Shown: one piece after another, positions 15,450-23,830 of the stretch
How positions within the stretch are numbered: the stretch's first letter is position 1
How the letters are laid out: each line of letters opens with the position of its first letter
DNA from: Homoserinimonas sp044769865
GTDB lineage: Bacteria > Actinomycetota > Actinomycetes > Actinomycetales > Microbacteriaceae
DNA: 64,000 nt
Reading direction: 5' to 3'
Assembly: GCF_044769865.1 (NCBI RefSeq)
Contig: NZ_JBIZWA010000002.1
Span: forward strand, 1-64,000
Translations under genes and position numbers: made by a program
The notes under the pieces: model-generated
What the model saw: the letters and a program-made list of their open reading frames with translations, nothing else
The model's database searches: none
Told to the model about the DNA's origin: nothing

Positions 15450-16199
15450 ATGTCAGAAAATTCTTCGCCGGCGGATGCTGCTGCGACAACTGCTTCGGGC
15501 CGCCGACGTCGCGGCGCCTTGCTGTTCCTTCGTGACCTCCTGGTCATCTTCGTCGCCGCCGTGCTCATCTCGGTCGTCATCAAGACGTTCCTTGTGCGGT
15601 CGTTCTACATTCCGTCCTCCTCGATGGAGGACACGCTCCAGATCTACGACCGGATCATCGTCAACCAGCTCGTTCCCGACGTCGTCGAGCTCAACCGGGG
15701 CGACATCATCGTCTTCCAGGACCCGGGCGGATGGCTCGCACCATCGCCCCAGGAGGAACGCTCCCCGGTGGTCGAGGCGGTCGACTGGGTGCTCGCGGCC
15801 GTCGGCCTGAGCGCTCCCGACAGCAACGACCACCTCATCAAGCGAGTCATCGGACTCCCAGGCGACGAGGTTGCGTGCTGCAACACCTTCGGCCAGATGT
15901 CCGTCAATGGCATCCCGCTCGATGAGCCCTACCTGAAGCTTCCGGAGCGCGTAACGAAGGTCGCGAAAGATGACTTCGCCGTCACGGTTCCGGACGGCGC
16001 CCTGTGGGTGATGGGCGACAACCGCTACAACTCCTGCGACTCGCGCTGTAACGCCACGGGGCCGAGCAAGGGTTTCGTGCCGCTTGAAAATGTCGTGGGG
16101 CGCGCCATCGTGATCAGCTGGCCAACCGACCGCTGGGAGTGGCTCGACAACCACCCCGACGTTTTCGAAGGCGTCGACGAATCGCAAAGCACAGGCTGA
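15450..16199 (+). CDS. lepB: Type I signal peptidase LepB
   Basis: 249 residues. Cleaves signal peptides of secreted proteins on the outer face of the membrane. Polar N-terminus, one transmembrane helix (about 24-46), catalytic Ser58 in PSSSMEDTL and general base Lys131 in NDHLIKRVIGLPGDEV. The Box E motif reads MGDNRYNSCDSR. The Ser/Lys dyad makes it the bacterial P-type, unlike the Ser/His enzyme at 48263-48910. Two bases separate it from rnhB, so they form an operon. Confidence 0.97.
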   Translation: MSENSSPADAAATTASGRRRRGALLFLRDLLVIFVAAVLISVVIKTFLVRSFYIPSSSMEDTLQIYDRIIVNQLVPDVVELNRGDIIVFQDPGGWLAPSPQEERSPVVEAVDWVLAAVGLSAPDSNDHLIKRVIGLPGDEVACCNTFGQMSVNGIPLDEPYLKLPERVTKVAKDDFAVTVPDGALWVMGDNRYNSCDSRCNATGPSKGFVPLENVVGRAIVISWPTDRWEWLDNHPDVFEGVDESQSTG

Positions 16200-16200
16200 C

Positions 16201-16902
16201 ATGACGGTCCCGACTCCAACTCTCACGATCGAGCGACGCCTGCAGCGGGCAGGCTCTCGCTTCGTCATCGGTGTGGACGAGGTCGGGCGCGGCGCGATCG
16301 CGGGCCCGGTCGGCGTCGGCATGTGCGTCGTGAGCGGCCGCATGTCGAAGATCCCTGAAGGCCTGCGCGACTCCAAGCTCCTGAGCGAGCGCCGCCGTGA
16401 GCAGCTCGCGCCCCTCGCGCAGTCTTGGGGCCTGCACAGCGCGGTAGGGCTCGCCTCGCCTGAGGAAGTCGACCGGCTGGGCATCACGGCGTGCCTCGGA
16501 CTCGCAGGCGCCCGCGCGCTCGAGTCGCTCGATAACGCAGGGATTCCGCTCGCAGAGAGCACGATCATCCTGGACGGCCACTTCGACTGGCTCAGCCCGG
16601 CACTGGGCGGCAAGGCGCACGTCGTCACCCGGGTCAAGGCAGACCGGGACTGCGCGTCGGTCTCCGCAGCATCCGTCATCGCGAAGGTGCACCGCGACTC
16701 GCTCATGATCCAACACGATGAGCGCATCCCTGGCTACGGATGGCGCGGAAACAAGGGCTACGGCAGTGCGGCGCACTACGCCGCGATCACAGAACTCGGC
16801 CCGAGTGAGCTGCACCGGCACAGCTGGCTCAAGCCGCCGAGCCTCCTCGATGGATTGCTCGATGACAACGGGGCGGAAGCCGACGAACTTCGGGCCTCCT
16901 GA
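16201..16902 (+). CDS. rnhB: Ribonuclease HII
   Basis: 233 residues. Removes ribonucleotides and RNA primers from RNA-DNA hybrids. The acidic metal site is visible: Asp-Glu in VIGVDEVGRGAIAGPV, Asp in TIILDGHFDW and Asp in VKADRDCASVSAASVIAKVHRD. The GYGWRGNKGYGSAAHYAAI C-terminal block is also conserved. The C-terminus carries a short acidic tail (DDNGAEADEL). Starts right after the lepB stop. Confidence 0.97.
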   Translation: MTVPTPTLTIERRLQRAGSRFVIGVDEVGRGAIAGPVGVGMCVVSGRMSKIPEGLRDSKLLSERRREQLAPLAQSWGLHSAVGLASPEEVDRLGITACLGLAGARALESLDNAGIPLAESTIILDGHFDWLSPALGGKAHVVTRVKADRDCASVSAASVIAKVHRDSLMIQHDERIPGYGWRGNKGYGSAAHYAAITELGPSELHRHSWLKPPSLLDGLLDDNGAEADELRAS

Positions 16903-16932
16903 GCGCAACCCGGCAGCTCGGCGCGAACAGCG

Positions 16933-16938
16933 TAGGAT
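16933..16938 (+). promoter_or_regulatory. -10 TAGGAT before the DUF2469 gene
   Basis: TANNNT hexamer 9 bases before the ATG at 16948; no Shine-Dalgarno in between. Confidence 0.35.
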
Positions 16939-16947
16939 TGAGCCGCT

Positions 16948-17271
16948 ATGGAAGACGACGAGTTTGAGGACTACGACCGCGAGGTCGAGTTGGCCCTGTT
17001 CCGTGAGTACCGCGACGTGGTCTCGCAGTTCCGCTACGTCGTCGAGACCGAGCGTCGTTTCTACCTGGCCAACGAGGTCGAACTCGTACGCCAGGACACG
17101 GAGCACGACTTCTACTTCGAACTGACGATGAAAGACGTCTGGGTCTGGGACGTCTACCGGTCCGATCGCTTCGTCAAAGCAGTTCGCGTGCTGACCTTCA
17201 AAGACGTCAACGTCGAGGAACTCAACGCCAAGGAGTTGGAGCTGCCGAAGGAACTCGCGCTCGACGAGTAG
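16948..17271 (+). CDS. DUF2469 family protein
   Basis: 107 residues, rich in Asp/Glu with no signal peptide or membrane helix. Family hallmarks are the acidic start (MEDDEFEDYDREVELALFRE), FRYVVETERRFYLANEVEL and DVWVWDVYRSDRFVKAVRVLTFKDVNVEEL. The gene is found after rnhB throughout the actinobacteria (Rv2901c in M. tuberculosis), but its function is not known. Full length. Confidence 0.95.
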   Translation: MEDDEFEDYDREVELALFREYRDVVSQFRYVVETERRFYLANEVELVRQDTEHDFYFELTMKDVWVWDVYRSDRFVKAVRVLTFKDVNVEELNAKELELPKELALDE

Positions 17272-17306
17272 CTTCTCACTGAAGCGCTACTCGCTGGCGT
17301 GTGGCC

Positions 17307-18590
17307 CTATTGGCCCGCCGAGCACGACGGCGTCGCCGCGGTCGATCCCGTGATTGAGTCCGGAAGCTCCACCTCAGGAGCCCCGGCAGGGGTGCCCGGC
17401 TCCACGGCTCCGGTTTCCGGGGTCGCCGGAGTGGTGGCCTCGGGCGATGTCGGGGCTGCACTCTCGTTCGGTTCAGGAGTGGTGACAACAGCATCCGGGT
17501 TCTGCACGGCGCCCTCGCCGAGGGAGCCCGTTAGGCGCACGGGCACATCATTGACGAGAGCATCGAAGAGCTCTTGGGCGTCGTCCTTCTTGAGCAGCAC
17601 GCCACTCTGGCTGCCGCTGTTGCCGTAGTACGTCGGAAGCTGGGCGAAGGTGACGTTTTCGAGCGGGATGTCCTTCAGCGCAACGGCGATCGATGCGAGC
17701 GTTGACACATTCTGCAGGCTGTTCGACATCTCCATGTTCTGCACAGCCGCCTGCGCGAGCCCGTAGACCTTCACGGGGTCAGACAGCGTGTCGGCGCTCT
17801 TGATGGTGCGGGCCAGCGAGGAGAGGAAGACCTGCTGGTTGCTGATGCGGGCGAGGTCGCTGCCATCACCGACGCCGTAGCGCGAGCGGACGAACTGCAG
17901 GGCATCGAAACCGGAGAGGGTGTGCTCGCCTGCCGCGAGCGAGAAGTTGATCTGCTTGTCGTTGATGTCGCTCGCGACGCAGACGGGCACACCGCCGACC
18001 GCGTTGGACATCTGGATGACACCGTCGAACTCGATCATGCCGGCGAACGGGATCGTCAGGCCAGTGAGCTTCTCGACCGTCAGCACGGTGCAGGCGAGGC
18101 CGCCGTAGGTCAGGGTTGTGTTGATCTTCTGCGATGACATGGCAGGGTAACTGCCGCCGTCTCCCGCCGGGCAGGAGGGGATCGAGACGAACAGGTCTCG
18201 GGGAAAGCTGACGACAGTCGCGTGCGTGTGGTCTTCAGAGATGTGCAACAGGATCGTGACGTCGTTGAGGGTCTGGCCGCGCTCGCCATAGGCGGCATTC
18301 CCGCCTCCGCTGTCACTGCCGACCAGCAGCAGGTTCACACCGCCCTCGATGGCGCCGATCTCGGGCACCTGGTCCTCGCCGGCAAGCTCGATGCCCGGCT
18401 TGATCTGGTTCGTGATGTTCGCGACCGCCACGCCGGCCACCGCGAGCGTGCTCGTCAGGGTGACGGCGAGCGCAGCCCCGATCAGCTTCATGAGACCACG
18501 GCCAGTGCCGCGGTTCGGCAGCCGGCCGTGTCGCGCGACGGGCGAGGGGCCGGATGCGCGCCGGCGGCGGGTGGGAGGTTCGGGTTGCAC
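17307..18590 (-). CDS. LytR-CpsA-Psr (LCP) family protein
   Basis: 427 residues from GTG. A basic cytoplasmic segment (about 1-30) is followed by one membrane helix (LIGAALAVTLTSTLAVAGVAV) and an extracellular LCP domain with LLLVGSDSG, the conserved arginine in VVSFPRDLFVSIP, and FDALQFVRSRYGVGDGSDLARISNQQ. LCP enzymes transfer undecaprenyl-linked polymers such as teichoic acids or arabinogalactan-type glycans to peptidoglycan. The last 60 residues are a Pro/Thr/Glu-rich tail. The start is chosen because TAGGCT ends 8 bases upstream of the GTG; ATG further inside (MKLIGAAL) would omit the basic segment. Confidence 0.92.
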   Translation of the reverse strand: MQPEPPTRRRRASGPSPVARHGRLPNRGTGRGLMKLIGAALAVTLTSTLAVAGVAVANITNQIKPGIELAGEDQVPEIGAIEGGVNLLLVGSDSGGGNAAYGERGQTLNDVTILLHISEDHTHATVVSFPRDLFVSIPSCPAGDGGSYPAMSSQKINTTLTYGGLACTVLTVEKLTGLTIPFAGMIEFDGVIQMSNAVGGVPVCVASDINDKQINFSLAAGEHTLSGFDALQFVRSRYGVGDGSDLARISNQQVFLSSLARTIKSADTLSDPVKVYGLAQAAVQNMEMSNSLQNVSTLASIAVALKDIPLENVTFAQLPTYYGNSGSQSGVLLKKDDAQELFDALVNDVPVRLTGSLGEGAVQNPDAVVTTPEPNESAAPTSPEATTPATPETGAVEPGTPAGAPEVELPDSITGSTAATPSCSAGQ

Positions 18591-18598
18591 AGCGGACG

Positions 18599-18604
18599 AG
18601 CCTA
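18599..18604 (-). promoter_or_regulatory. -10 TAGGCT for the LCP gene
   Basis: On minus, TAGGCT lies 8 bases upstream of the GTG at 18590, in the divergent region with the YraN gene. Confidence 0.4.
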
Positions 18605-18740
18605 AACCGTGCTGCCTGTGTAGCAGATGTGCTTCCGTCAGTTCCTCCCCAGCCCGCCTCGTCGCCCTGCGCCCACGGATGAGGATGCACCCGAGACGCT
18701 TGGCGCGCCCGGACGGCCATCCTCGACGCAGGAGGTGGCG

Positions 18741-19112
18741 ATGTCCGAAAAGGATGAGCTCGGTAGATGGGGAGAAGATCACGCGGCGGCGTTCCTGGCG
18801 CGCGCTGGTTACACGATCGTGGAACGCAACTGGAGGTGCCAGCAGGGCGAGATCGACATCGTGGCGAACGACGGTCGCGACACGGTCTTCGTCGAGGTCA
18901 AGACGCGGTCCGGGCTCGGTTTCGGACACCCCCTCGAAGCGATCACGAGCGCCAAGCTGTCGCGCCTTCGACGGCTGGCGCGGGCATGGTGCGAGGCGAA
19001 CGCCCAGGACGGCGTGCCGGCCCGGCGACGGAGCATCCGCATCGACGCGATCTCCGTCATCCGTCGCGCCGGCGCCGCGCCCGTCGTCGAACACCTGCAG
19101 CAGGTGTACTGA
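18741..19112 (+). CDS. YraN/UPF0102 family endonuclease-like protein
   Basis: 123 residues. Holliday-junction-resolvase-like fold of the YraN family: LGRWGEDHAAAFLARAGYTIVERNWRC, then the PD-(D/E)XK-type core GEIDIVANDGRDTVFVEVKTRSG with D, E and K aligned. Cellular role is not established. The start has GGAGG at 18731-18735, 5 bases upstream. The stop overlaps the ATG of the ComM-like gene by one base, and the YraN-ComM-DprA order is conserved in actinobacteria, which suggests a DNA uptake or repair role. Confidence 0.93.
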   Translation: MSEKDELGRWGEDHAAAFLARAGYTIVERNWRCQQGEIDIVANDGRDTVFVEVKTRSGLGFGHPLEAITSAKLSRLRRLARAWCEANAQDGVPARRRSIRIDAISVIRRAGAAPVVEHLQQVY

Positions 19113-20641
19113 TGCCGGTCGCGCGCACACGAGCCGTCGCATTGCTCGGGCTGGCCGGAGGTCTCGTCGAGGTTGAAGCCGACATCTCCAGCAACCTTCC
19201 CGGTTTCTCGATCATCGGCCTTCCCGACGCCGCGCTGGGGGAGGCGAGGGAGAGGGTGCGTTCAGCCGCGTCGAACTCCGGATGCCCGCTGGCGAGTCGC
19301 AAGATCACGATCAACCTCTCGCCGGCTTCGCTCCCGAAGCACGGTTCAGGCTTCGACCTGGCCATCGCTGTCGCGGCGCTCGCCGCCGATGAGGTCATCT
19401 CCCGACAGTCTGTCGAGCGCGTCGTGCATATCGGGGAGGTCGGACTCGACGGCAGGCTTCGCCCCACCGTCGGGATACTGCCCTCAGTGCTTGCCGCCTC
19501 GCGAGCAGGCGCCGAGATCGTCATGGTGCCGCGCGCCAATGCGGACGAAGCGTCGCTGGTGCCGGGCGTGCGCATCGTCGCTGTCCCGTCGCTGCGAGAC
19601 GCCGCGATCTGGCATGGTGCCGAACTCGAGCCCGTCCCTGTGGAGGAGCTCGCCCTTCCGTCATCACACTCTGAAGCGCGCCGCACGCCCGACCTAGCGG
19701 ATGTCGTGGGCAATCCGGATGCTGTCGACGCGCTCGTCGTCGCGGCGGCCGGCGGCCACCACATGTTCATGCTCGGGCCGCCCGGCGCGGGCAAGACCAT
19801 GTTGGCGGAGCGGCTTCCCGGCATCCTGCCTGAGCTCGATGCGGAACGGGCCCTCGAGGTCAACTGCCTGCGTTCACTTGTTGGCCAGCCACCCGGGTCG
19901 ACGCTCGACACCCGCCCACCGTTCGAAGCGCCCCACCACACGGCGACAGCCGCGTCCCTCGTGGGAGGAGGCAGCGGCATTGTGCGCCCGGGCGCGGCGG
20001 CGCGGGCGTCGCACGGCGTACTGTTCCTCGACGAAGCTCCCGAATTCTCCGCCTCCGTGCTCGACGCGTTGCGGCAACCTCTAGAGTCGGGCGCCATCAC
20101 GATCCACCGGGCGAACGCGGTTGCGTCGTTCCCCGGTCGCTTCCAGCTCGTGCTTGCGGCGAACCCGTGCCCATGCGGGCAATACGGCAGCCGGGACAGT
20201 GAATGCACGTGCACGCCCCACAATCGACGCCGCTACCTCGCCCGGCTCTCGGGGCCGCTCCTCGACCGCATCGACATCCAACTCAGGGTCAGTCGCATCA
20301 CGGCAGCGCAGCTCCGGATGGCTGGCGAGGGAGGCACGTCGAGCGATGAGGCGCGGCAGCGCGTTCGCGAAGCGCGCGCGGTCGCGGCGGACCGGCTTCG
20401 GGATACCCCATGGGAAGTCAACGCCCACGTCCCCGGCACCTGGTTGAGGAGCCCGGGCGTGCGACTTCCACCGGCATCGACCGCAAGCCTCGATCGCGCG
20501 CTCGAGCGAGGAGGAATCACCATGCGTGGATACGACCGGGTGCTTCGCACCGCCTGGACGATCGCGGATCTGGATGGGGCAGCGACCCCAAGCCCCGACC
20601 ACGTCGGCCGGGCACTGTTCCTGAGAAGGGGGATCACATGA
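19112..20641 (+). CDS. YifB/ComM-family Mg-chelatase-like AAA+ ATPase
   Basis: 509 residues. N-terminal Lon-protease-like (ChlI) domain (about 20-140: GLPDAALGEARERVRSAAS, LSPASLPKHGSGFDLAIA). The AAA+ core has Walker A MLGPPGAGKTMLAERL near 215, Walker B GVLFLDEAPEF and the sensor segment FQLVLAANPCPCG. A cysteine pair group (CPCG ... CTC) and C-terminal Mg-chelatase helical domain follow. ComM is a branch-migration helicase in natural transformation in proteobacteria. Start overlaps the YraN stop and its stop overlaps the dprA start. Confidence 0.94.
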   Translation: MPVARTRAVALLGLAGGLVEVEADISSNLPGFSIIGLPDAALGEARERVRSAASNSGCPLASRKITINLSPASLPKHGSGFDLAIAVAALAADEVISRQSVERVVHIGEVGLDGRLRPTVGILPSVLAASRAGAEIVMVPRANADEASLVPGVRIVAVPSLRDAAIWHGAELEPVPVEELALPSSHSEARRTPDLADVVGNPDAVDALVVAAAGGHHMFMLGPPGAGKTMLAERLPGILPELDAERALEVNCLRSLVGQPPGSTLDTRPPFEAPHHTATAASLVGGGSGIVRPGAAARASHGVLFLDEAPEFSASVLDALRQPLESGAITIHRANAVASFPGRFQLVLAANPCPCGQYGSRDSECTCTPHNRRRYLARLSGPLLDRIDIQLRVSRITAAQLRMAGEGGTSSDEARQRVREARAVAADRLRDTPWEVNAHVPGTWLRSPGVRLPPASTASLDRALERGGITMRGYDRVLRTAWTIADLDGAATPSPDHVGRALFLRRGIT

Positions 20642-21873
20642 GCATGTTCGGAGTCGATGCGAGTGAGGTGACCCGCAACGTGCAGCTGTTGCGGCGCACG
20701 GAGCTCTCGACAACGGAGACGAGGGAGAGCTTCGCGCGGGCGGCCTGGAGCGGCATCGCCGAGCCGGGGGATGCGGTCGCGGGAGCGCTTGTACGCACAC
20801 TCGGCGCACCCCTCGCCCTCACCGTCGTCGTCGAGCGATGGCCCGTGGATCGCGTGCTCGCGACGCTCGATGAGCGAGGCGCCCCCATGGCCGAGAAGGA
20901 CGTAGCGGATGCTCTCGCGCGGTGGTTCCCGCGCCTGAACTCGAAGTCCGTTGTCGGGGCACTTCGCCAGGGTGTCCGTCTCGGGGCACGCCTCCTCCTG
21001 CCGGGGGATCATCTCTGGCCAAACGGCGTTGATGACCTCGGCCATCACGCGCCGATCGCCCTGTGGGTGCGTGGCACCGATGACGCACTGCGGTCGATCG
21101 CCAACTCGATCTCGCTCGTCGGTGCGCGAGCCGCAACGGGATACGGCGAGCACGTGACGATGGAGGCCGCGGCGGGACTCGTGGACCGTGGCTTTGCGAT
21201 CGTGTCGGGCGCGGCCTACGGCATCGACGGGATGGCCCACCGCTCGGCCCTCGCCAGCAGCGGCCAGACGATCGCGTTCCTCGCGGGAGGCGTCGACCGG
21301 TTCTACCCTTCGGGGCACGACTCCTTGCTCAGTCGCATGGTCGACAGCGGAGCGGTGATCACGGAGCTACCGCCCGGTGCGCAGCCCACCAAGTGGCGCT
21401 TCCTGCAACGGAATCGGCTCATCGCGGCGGCGAGCCAGGCGACCATCGTGCTGGAGGCGGGTTGGAGATCCGGGTCGCTCAACACCGCGGCACACGCCGC
21501 CGCCCTCGGCAGGCCACTCGGGGCGGTTCCGGGCCCGGTGACCAGTCCGGCGTCGGCGGGCTGTCACCGGCTGATCCGGGAGTTCGACGCGGTGTGTGTC
21601 ACGAGCGCGGAGGAGATGGCAGAGCTGGCCCCTGCAGGCCGTGATCGCGCTCGCACAGAGGGCGACCAAGCGGGAACCGGCGGTTCGAACGACGCCGCCG
21701 CGCCCGATCGCATCCGCGTCCTCGACGCCCTCAGTCGCCGTTCACCGCGCAGCATCGAAGACATCGCTGCCCGCTCTGGTTTGTCGCTCGCGGCGACGCA
21801 GGCGCAACTCGGCTTGCTCGGCATGGAGGATGCGGTGGTCGAACGCGAGCGAGGATGGGTGCGCGTGTCTTGA
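20638..21873 (+). CDS. dprA: DNA-processing protein DprA
   Basis: 411 residues. Loads RecA on incoming single-stranded DNA. The Rossmann-like DprA domain (about 150-340) shows ISLVGARAATGYGEHV, VSGAAYGIDGMAHRSAL, AGGVDRFYPSGHDSL, RNRLIAAAS and VLEAGWRSGSLNTA. A C-terminal winged-helix-like segment (about 355-411: DRIRVLDALSRRSPRSIEDIAARSGLS) follows. The ATG overlaps the ComM stop (ATGA); MFG at 20644 is an alternative. Last of the coupled yraN-comM-dprA trio. Confidence 0.96.
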   Translation: MSMFGVDASEVTRNVQLLRRTELSTTETRESFARAAWSGIAEPGDAVAGALVRTLGAPLALTVVVERWPVDRVLATLDERGAPMAEKDVADALARWFPRLNSKSVVGALRQGVRLGARLLLPGDHLWPNGVDDLGHHAPIALWVRGTDDALRSIANSISLVGARAATGYGEHVTMEAAAGLVDRGFAIVSGAAYGIDGMAHRSALASSGQTIAFLAGGVDRFYPSGHDSLLSRMVDSGAVITELPPGAQPTKWRFLQRNRLIAAASQATIVLEAGWRSGSLNTAAHAAALGRPLGAVPGPVTSPASAGCHRLIREFDAVCVTSAEEMAELAPAGRDRARTEGDQAGTGGSNDAAAPDRIRVLDALSRRSPRSIEDIAARSGLSLAATQAQLGLLGMEDAVVERERGWVRVS

Positions 21874-21903
21874 CGAAGTGGTGCGCTTGTCACCCCCACC
21901 GAA

Positions 21904-21909
21904 TACTGT
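21904..21909 (+). promoter_or_regulatory. -10 TACTGT for a leaderless transcript
   Basis: TACTGT is 6 bases before the GTG at 21916. Confidence 0.45.
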
Positions 21910-21915
21910 GAAGGC

Positions 21916-22842
21916 GTGACCGCCCTAGGACAGCATCCGGACCCCAGCCACGTGATCGCCCACATCAGCGACACTCACCTGCTCGCGGGCGGACGCCGAC
22001 TCTATGACGTCGTCGACACGGCGCAGAACCTGGAGCGGGCACTCGTGCAGCTGGAGCGCTCCGACATCCGGCCGGAGGCACTCGTCTTCACGGGTGACCT
22101 GGCCGACCTGGGGGAGCCTGAGGCGTACGCCACCCTCAAGAATCTCGTCGAGCCTGTGGCCGAACGACTCGGCGCGCAGGTCATCTGGGTCATGGGCAAT
22201 CATGACGAGCGCTACCAGTACTCCGAGGCACTGTTCGGGAGCGGTTCCGAGCAGCCTCAGGACCGCGTCTACGACATCAACGGCCTGAGGATTATCTCCC
22301 TCGACACGACTGTGCCCGGCTACCACCACGGTGAGCTCGCGGATGAACAACTCGAATGGCTCGCCGAGGAACTCGCGACCCCCGCGGCCCACGGCACGCT
22401 CATCGCCGTGCACCACCCGCCGATCCCGACGCCACTCCTCTGGGCGATGCAGATGCTCGAGCTTCACGACCAGCACCGCTTCGCGAAGGTCGTCGAGGAT
22501 ACGGATGTGCGCGGCATCCTCGCGGGACATCTCCACTATTCGAGCCACAGCACGATGGCGGGAATCCCAGTCTCCGTCGCGGCGGCAACCTGCTACACAC
22601 TCGACCTCAGCGCGCGCGAGCGACTGCTCTCGGGACGCGACGCTGCGCAGTCCATGAACATCGTGCACGCCTATCCCGACCGCATCGTGCACTCGCTTGT
22701 GCCCATCGGGGACAGCCCTGAGATCTCAGGCGTGGATGCCAAGCACCGCGGGCAGATCGAAGGGATGACGCCGGAGCAGCGCATCGCGATGTTCTCCAAG
22801 AAGGACTCGCCCTTCAACCTCGGCACCGAGCCAGCGAAATAA
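21916..22842 (+). CDS. Metallophosphoesterase (class III cyclic nucleotide phosphodiesterase-like)
   Basis: 308 residues from GTG. The complete binuclear metal site is visible: D-x-H in IAHISDTHLL, GDLAD, GNHDE, the histidines of AVHHPPIP and GHLHYSSH. This pattern and the length match CpdA/Rv0805-type phosphodiesterases, which hydrolyse cAMP and other phosphodiesters. The last 60 residues are polar and probably form the membrane-associating tail of the Rv0805 group. No signal peptide. Cyclic nucleotide as substrate is inferred. Confidence 0.9.
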   Translation: MTALGQHPDPSHVIAHISDTHLLAGGRRLYDVVDTAQNLERALVQLERSDIRPEALVFTGDLADLGEPEAYATLKNLVEPVAERLGAQVIWVMGNHDERYQYSEALFGSGSEQPQDRVYDINGLRIISLDTTVPGYHHGELADEQLEWLAEELATPAAHGTLIAVHHPPIPTPLLWAMQMLELHDQHRFAKVVEDTDVRGILAGHLHYSSHSTMAGIPVSVAAATCYTLDLSARERLLSGRDAAQSMNIVHAYPDRIVHSLVPIGDSPEISGVDAKHRGQIEGMTPEQRIAMFSKKDSPFNLGTEPAK

Positions 22843-22843
22843 C

Positions 22844-23755
22844 ATGCGCCTCGACGAGGCCGTAGACGCCTACTCCCGTCACCTCGAACACGAGCGGGGC
22901 TTCAGCGAGCACACCGTGCGGGCCTACCGCGCCGACTTGGCCTCGCTCGCCTCCTTCGCGGAAGGGCATGGCGTCGAACGGATGCGCGGGCTCACCCTCG
23001 AACTCCTCCGCGACTGGCTCTGGCAGGAGTCCCAGCGGGGGCTCTCGAAGGCGACCCTGGCGCGACGCTCGGCCTCCGCCCGTGGCCTCACCTCGTGGCA
23101 CGCGCACCGCAGCGGCGAGCCGGACCCAGCTGCGCGGCTTCGGGCGCCCAGGCCCGATCGGCACCTTCCACGGGTACTGACACGCGAGCAGATGGATGCG
23201 ATGCTCGCCTCCCTGTGGAAGCGTGCGTCGACCGCTGACGCGCGGGCAATGCGCGATCTCGCCGTGATCGAGATGCTGTACGCCTCGGCACTGCGCGTCA
23301 GTGAGCTCGTGACACTCGACATAGACGACGTCGATCTCGCTCGCCTGACAGTGCGCGTGACCGGCAAGGGAGCGAAAGAGCGCGTCGTGCCGTTCGGGGT
23401 TCCGGCCAAGGAAGCGTTGGTCGACTACCTCACCGACGCCCGACCACGGCTCGCATCGAAGGACGCGCAGCGCGCGGGGCGAGCCGTCTTCATTGGAGAC
23501 CGCGGAGCACGTCTCGGGGCCAGGTCGGTCTACTCGCTTGTCGCATCGTTGCTCGAGACGGTTCCAGGCGGCGGGCCATCCGGGCCTCACTCGCTCCGTC
23601 ACACTGCGGCCACCCACCTGCTCGATGGGGGAGCCGACCTGCGGGCGGTGCAGGAGATGTTGGGGCACGCGAGCCTCGGCACGACCCAGGTCTACACGCA
23701 CGTCTCGATGGACAGGCTCAAGGACTCTTACCGCTCCGCCCATCCAAGGGCCTGA
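22844..23755 (+). CDS. xerC: Tyrosine recombinase XerC
   Basis: 303 residues. Resolves chromosome dimers with XerD at dif. SAM-like N-terminal domain (1-95: LDEAVDAYSRHLEHERGFSEHTVRAYRADL) and a catalytic domain with Arg in YASALRVSELV, Lys in VTGKGAKERVV, H-x-x-R in HSLRHTAATHLL, His in GHASLGTTQ and nucleophile Tyr in VYTHVS. All six catalytic residues are present, so the enzyme should be active. One base after the phosphoesterase stop. Linkage with dprA supports XerC over a phage integrase. Confidence 0.95.
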   Translation: MRLDEAVDAYSRHLEHERGFSEHTVRAYRADLASLASFAEGHGVERMRGLTLELLRDWLWQESQRGLSKATLARRSASARGLTSWHAHRSGEPDPAARLRAPRPDRHLPRVLTREQMDAMLASLWKRASTADARAMRDLAVIEMLYASALRVSELVTLDIDDVDLARLTVRVTGKGAKERVVPFGVPAKEALVDYLTDARPRLASKDAQRAGRAVFIGDRGARLGARSVYSLVASLLETVPGGGPSGPHSLRHTAATHLLDGGADLRAVQEMLGHASLGTTQVYTHVSMDRLKDSYRSAHPRA

Positions 23756-23830
23756 CCTCCCAGCGCGCGCATAGGTGCCGGGATGAGAGGCTAGGACCAG
23801 TCGCAACATCCCCCACACGGAAAGTCTCAC

